The notes under the pieces were generated by a model that was not told the origin of the DNA, made no database searches, and saw nothing but the letters and a program-made list of their open reading frames with translations. Both the position numbers and the translations under genes were made by a program. Below are positions 62,691 to 64,000 of a stretch of 64,000 nucleotides of DNA, piece after piece. Positions within the stretch are counted from its first letter, which is position 1. Every line of letters starts with the position of its first letter. Origin of the DNA: Sphagnum compactum (Eukaryota > Bryophyta > Sphagnopsida > Sphagnales); NCBI GenBank assembly GCA_965153455.1, contig OZ234493.1:16544213-16608212 (forward strand). Reading direction: 5' to 3'.

Positions 62691-64000
62691 TGTAGCCTTT
62701 TGCTAATTAAATAATTAATAGACCGTACTTGCTCATTATCATTATTTTGGTAACCTTTGGACCATTGAAGTACTCAATGATCATTGAAGGATTGTCAACC
62801 TTTCATTTATATTGCAAAATGTTTTCCTACTTTTGCAATTGCCACATCTATTTTATATCAAACAAAATATCATGTTCATGGTCATTCAAAAGGTGTTTCT
62901 TCATGGAGGTAAATCCATGGTTATGGTTATATTACACCAAGCATCTCCATGCTTGTTTGGTAGACTACTTAGTGTTTTGAAAGCTCTTATAGTTAACTTA
63001 AGTGAAAGTTAACCAACATCACAAACGATGCACTTCATTATTTGAATAACAGTCGAATTAATTGTACTTGCTTGGTCATGGAGAACAAAAAAATACCCAC
63101 AAATGCATTTGATAAATGGTAAGGAACCCAAAACAATTGATTATTGGCAAGACCGACATATCTTACCTTCCATGTAGTTAGCTCTTCAACCCCTCAAGCA
63201 CCTTGTTTCAACTTGCCACATGTTACATTTCCTATGTGGCTTCAACAAATTCTATAATGACCACATGATCACTTATTTCATCCCCAATGTAAATGTTGAA
63301 ATTTGAGAACAAAATGTCTTTTTGTAATAACCCCAACAAATGTAAGATTCAATTTTTTAAAACATTAAGGGATAGGCCATGCTTCAAACACAAAACTCCC
63401 TTATGTAGATTGTAACCACATGAAACTATGAATGGCAATGCAAAGGCAGTGCAAAGGCAATGCCATAAGAAAAAAACATTTTGTTAAAACACATGTACCT
63501 CATTCAATGTTGAAGCAAAATTGGTTGGACAAAGATATTGTAGCAATTTTGTGTAGCCACAAATGTCTTTATGAAAGAAAGAAAATAATTGTGTATTGTG
63601 GGTGCTTAATTCTAACATCCTCCCTAATGCCTTCAAAATCATGCCCTTACTTATTTCCCTCCACCCCTCACAACCTTGAATACTAGTATCATACATAGTA
63701 TGGCAATAGACAAAATATAAGTTGGTATGGTATGGGATGGAGGTCACAAACCCTAACTTCATGCCCATCACCATAACTATATTACCAACGTATACAATAA
63801 CTTCCATATTAGTTGAGTATGTTTTCATATTATTACTCATACCAATACCATATACCCAAGTTGGTTAAGACTTTTAAATGGGCATAATCCATCCAATGTT
63901 TTTATGTTTGGCCAAAAAAATTCCAAATTTGCAAAAATGAATGTGTTTTGGATTTTTAATCACCATATTTCAGAATATTTTATAAATTTAATAGCAAATT
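62691..64000. other. AT-rich intergenic DNA
   Basis: No gene recognised. A short direct repeat of GGCAATGCAAA/GGCAGTGCAAA is at 63433-63460. The frames at 63432-63686 (plus) and 63484-63840 (minus) have no motif. Confidence 0.5.

Overview
This is nuclear DNA from a land plant. It is AT-rich and gene-poor, with spliceosomal introns (GT...AG), Ty1/copia and L1-type retroelements, a CACTA-type element, MITE-like repeats and several tandem arrays. Receptor-like-kinase remnants, a plant-type makorin and a group II intron domain V all fit a plant. The expanded TPR-kinase and very long AT-rich intergenic DNA suggest a large-genome, possibly non-flowering, lineage. That last point is inference; no sequence here fixes the species.

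Layout. 1-3.75 kb: no recognisable gene, with a C/A-rich, G-poor tract. 3.75-11.9 kb: the main locus, a tetratricopeptide-repeat (TPR) array of 102-bp units fused to a protein kinase domain. The 5' part of the array is decayed by stops and frameshifts. Thirty-three clean units follow, interrupted once by a TAA at 6311. The kinase domain is split over three exons with matching phase-0 introns. The second intron holds a 1.4-kb CACTA-like element. 12-32 kb: mostly AT-rich DNA without genes, containing a MITE with terminal inverted repeats, a 162-bp tandem repeat, a tRNA-like SINE relic, a tandem array of hairpin-forming units (27.6-28.9 kb), a minisatellite and poly-G runs. 32.2-39.8 kb: a receptor-like-kinase pseudogene whose N-lobe and C-terminal remnants flank a decayed copia element (minus strand), two unidentified minus-strand reading frames and an organelle-type group II intron domain V.

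41.6-46.4 kb is the only GC-richer genic island. A five-exon makorin (RING/C3H ubiquitin ligase) lies on the minus strand and a plastid-type, DUF3598-like gene on the plus strand, head to head about 0.6 kb apart. The makorin reads through only if three single-base losses are allowed. The DUF3598-like exon runs into a ~98-bp tandem array whose first copies carry the exon's 5' splice site. 46.5-48.1 kb is a decayed LINE. 48.99-50.35 kb is an inverted relative of the CACTA-like element. 50.4-64 kb has no recognisable gene; it holds two more MITE copies, minisatellites and a TA microsatellite.

The most notable signal is the TPR-kinase locus: near-identical units, internal in-frame ATGs, and stops that repeatedly fall on the same Gln codon of the unit. 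This looks like an array being homogenised in its middle while its 5' edge decays.
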